From assembly GCA_013822245.1 (NCBI GenBank), contig PNKE01000052.1:1-63867 (forward strand): a DNA stretch of 63,867 bases, written 5' to 3'. Made by a program: the position numbers and the translations under genes. Shown here piece by piece: positions 62,589 through 63,867 of this stretch. Source of the stretch: Candidatus Solibacter sp. (lineage in GTDB: Bacteria > Acidobacteriota > Terriglobia > Bryobacterales > Bryobacteraceae). How positions within the stretch are numbered: the first letter of the stretch is position 1; every line of letters begins with the position of its first letter. The notes under the pieces were generated by a model. It was not told where the DNA came from and made no database searches. It saw only the letters and a list, made by a program, of their open reading frames with translations.

Positions 62589-63867
62589 TCAGTCCGCGGC
62601 CACCGGTTCGAGAGACTGAGCCTCGACGACAGCGAGCGCGGCCATGTGGACGATTTCGTTGACCTCGGCTCCGCGCTGCAGGACGGCGACGGGTTTGGAG
62701 AAGCCGAGCAGGATGGGGCCGACCACTTCAGCGCCGCCGAGCCGCATGAGCAGTTTGTAGGCGATGTTGCCGGATTCGAGCGAGGGCGCGATGAGGACGT
62801 TGGCCGGCTGGGTGAGTTTGCTGAACGGGTACTCGGCCAGCAGTTCGGGGGTGACGGCGGTATCGGCCATCATTTCGCCATCGATTTCGAGCCAGGGGGC
62901 GCGCAGGCGGGCGAGTTTGGTGGCCGTGCGAACCTTTTCGGCGAGCGGATGGCGGGTGGAGCCGAAGTTGGAGAACGACAGCATGGCGACGCGGGGTTCG
63001 ACATTGAATCCGCGCACGGCTTCGGCCGCGTGGACGGCGATTTCGGCCAGATCCTCGGCGGAGGGTTCAATGTTCATTGTGGTGTCGGCGAGGAAGTAGA
63101 TCTGGCCCTTGGGCATGATGAGCATGTACATGCCGGCGAGTTTCCTGACGCCGGGGCGCAGCGAGATGATCTCGAGGGCGGGGCGGATGGTTTCGGGATA
63201 GTGCTGGGTGACGCCGGCGATCATGGCGTCGGCATCGCCCATGTGGACCATCATGCAGCCGAAGCGGGTGTGGTCGGCGAGCAGGCGTGGGGCTTCGCGG
63301 GGCGTGACGCCCTTGCGGTTGCGCAGGGCGACGAACTCATTGATATAAGCCTCGCAGTTGGCGCAGGATTGAGGATCGACGATATCCACGGCTCCGTCGA
63401 AGTGCAGATGAAGTTCGGCGGCGCGCCGGCGGACACGATCGGGGTTGCCGATGAGGATGGGGCGGGCGATCCGTTCGTCGACGAGGATCTGGGCGGCGCG
63501 GAGGATGCGGTCCTGGTCGCCTTCGGGCAGGACGACGCGTTTGGGGCGGCGCTGGGCCTTATGGATGGACATGCGCATGACCTCCTGGCTCTTGCCGAGG
63601 CGCATTTCGAGGCGTTCGCGGTAGATGTTAGGCTCGATGGGAAGCTGTGCGACGCCGGTTTCGATGGCGGCGCGGGCGACGGCCGGGGCGACCCAGGTGA
63701 GCACGCGGGTGTCGAAGGGCTTGGGGATGAGGTAAAGGGGGCCAAACTCCATTTCGTCCACGCCGTAGGCCTTGCGGACCGAATCGGGGACGTCCTGTTT
63801 GGCGAGCAAGGAGAGGGCGTAGGTGGCGGCGAGTTTCATCTCGTCGTTGATGGCGGTGGCGCGGACA
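62589..63867 (-). CDS. maeB: NADP-dependent malic enzyme, MaeB type, C-terminal part (runs off window)
   Basis: The frame stays open to the window edge, so only the C-terminal 420-odd residues are seen. The start lies beyond 63867; the Met at 63839 is internal. The end of the malic-enzyme domain (GPLYLIPKPFDTRVLTWVAP) is followed by the phosphotransacetylase-like domain that characterises MaeB: RVVLPEGDQDRILRAAQIL, MVHMGDADAMIAGVT, YFLADTTMNIEPSAEDLAEI and NVLIAPSLESGNIAYKL. It decarboxylates malate to pyruvate; the PTA-like domain is regulatory in known MaeB and probably not catalytic. Confident for the family. Confidence 0.9.
   Translation of the reverse strand, partial: VRATAINDEMKLAATYALSLLAKQDVPDSVRKAYGVDEMEFGPLYLIPKPFDTRVLTWVAPAVARAAIETGVAQLPIEPNIYRERLEMRLGKSQEVMRMSIHKAQRRPKRVVLPEGDQDRILRAAQILVDERIARPILIGNPDRVRRRAAELHLHFDGAVDIVDPQSCANCEAYINEFVALRNRKGVTPREAPRLLADHTRFGCMMVHMGDADAMIAGVTQHYPETIRPALEIISLRPGVRKLAGMYMLIMPKGQIYFLADTTMNIEPSAEDLAEIAVHAAEAVRGFNVEPRVAMLSFSNFGSTRHPLAEKVRTATKLARLRAPWLEIDGEMMADTAVTPELLAEYPFSKLTQPANVLIAPSLESGNIAYKLLMRLGGAEVVGPILLGFSKPVAVLQRGAEVNEIVHMAALAVVEAQSLEPVAAD

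Overview
The window is high-GC, gene-dense bacterial chromosome. The gene content points to an acidobacterium of the Solibacter/Bryobacter type: Oar-like TonB receptor, BlaI/M56 pairs, Tat-exported sugar and PLP enzymes, a sulfatase, a PEP-CTERM protein, and PilZ and DnaJ modules. This assignment rests on gene content alone. I saw no rRNA, tRNA, CRISPR array or intact prophage.

Layout. 0-9 kb: a ThuA-like gene truncated at the window edge, serine acetyltransferase, a small Cys-rich protein, an exported RraA-like/enolase-superfamily pair, an M23 peptidase and a large UvrD-type helicase with an Fe-S PD-(D/E)XK nuclease. 9-21.6 kb is mostly housekeeping and signalling: ECF sigma/anti-sigma, ThrRS, an HpnI-like glycosyltransferase, a histidine kinase/NarL-type regulator pair, an ABC exporter, a parvulin, a PilZ-DnaJ-winged-helix fusion, a DegT-family enzyme and a family 5 uracil-DNA glycosylase. 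21.9-24.3 kb is a scar: a beheaded NCS2 permease, about 480 bp with no recognisable gene, a membrane acyltransferase and an IS256-type transposase fragment.

24.3-37.4 kb is a heavy-metal efflux block. It holds a His-rich exported protein, a CzcCBA-type RND system and a small periplasmic protein. Two periplasmic genes lie opposite an OmpR/HAMP-kinase pair across a 20-bp inverted repeat, and the kinase abuts a TonB-dependent receptor gene. A frameshifted IS1380-like transposase remnant ends this block at 37.4-38.1 kb.

From 38.3 kb to near the right end the plus strand is strongly G-rich over C whichever strand is coding, unlike 10-19 kb where it is C-rich. This part holds DUF362, an Fe-S aldo/keto reductase, CapA, a BlaI repressor with two operators around its promoter plus an unusual M56 metalloprotease, tandem 100-bp repeats, a sulfatase, BNR-repeat and OmpA-like proteins, a pentapeptide-repeat protein, UspA, a SelA-like/amidohydrolase/TIM-barrel catabolic cluster, a Y-family polymerase relative lacking two catalytic acids and controlled by a palindrome touching its start codon, a Gfo/Idh oxidoreductase, and the C-terminal part of a MaeB-type malic enzyme running off the window.

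The most interesting items are the Y-family protein with its palindrome, the PilZ-DnaJ-wHTH fusion, the M56 protein with a coiled coil and a YGPPDEI tail, the metal-regulon inverted repeat, and the strand-composition switch near the IS1380 remnant.
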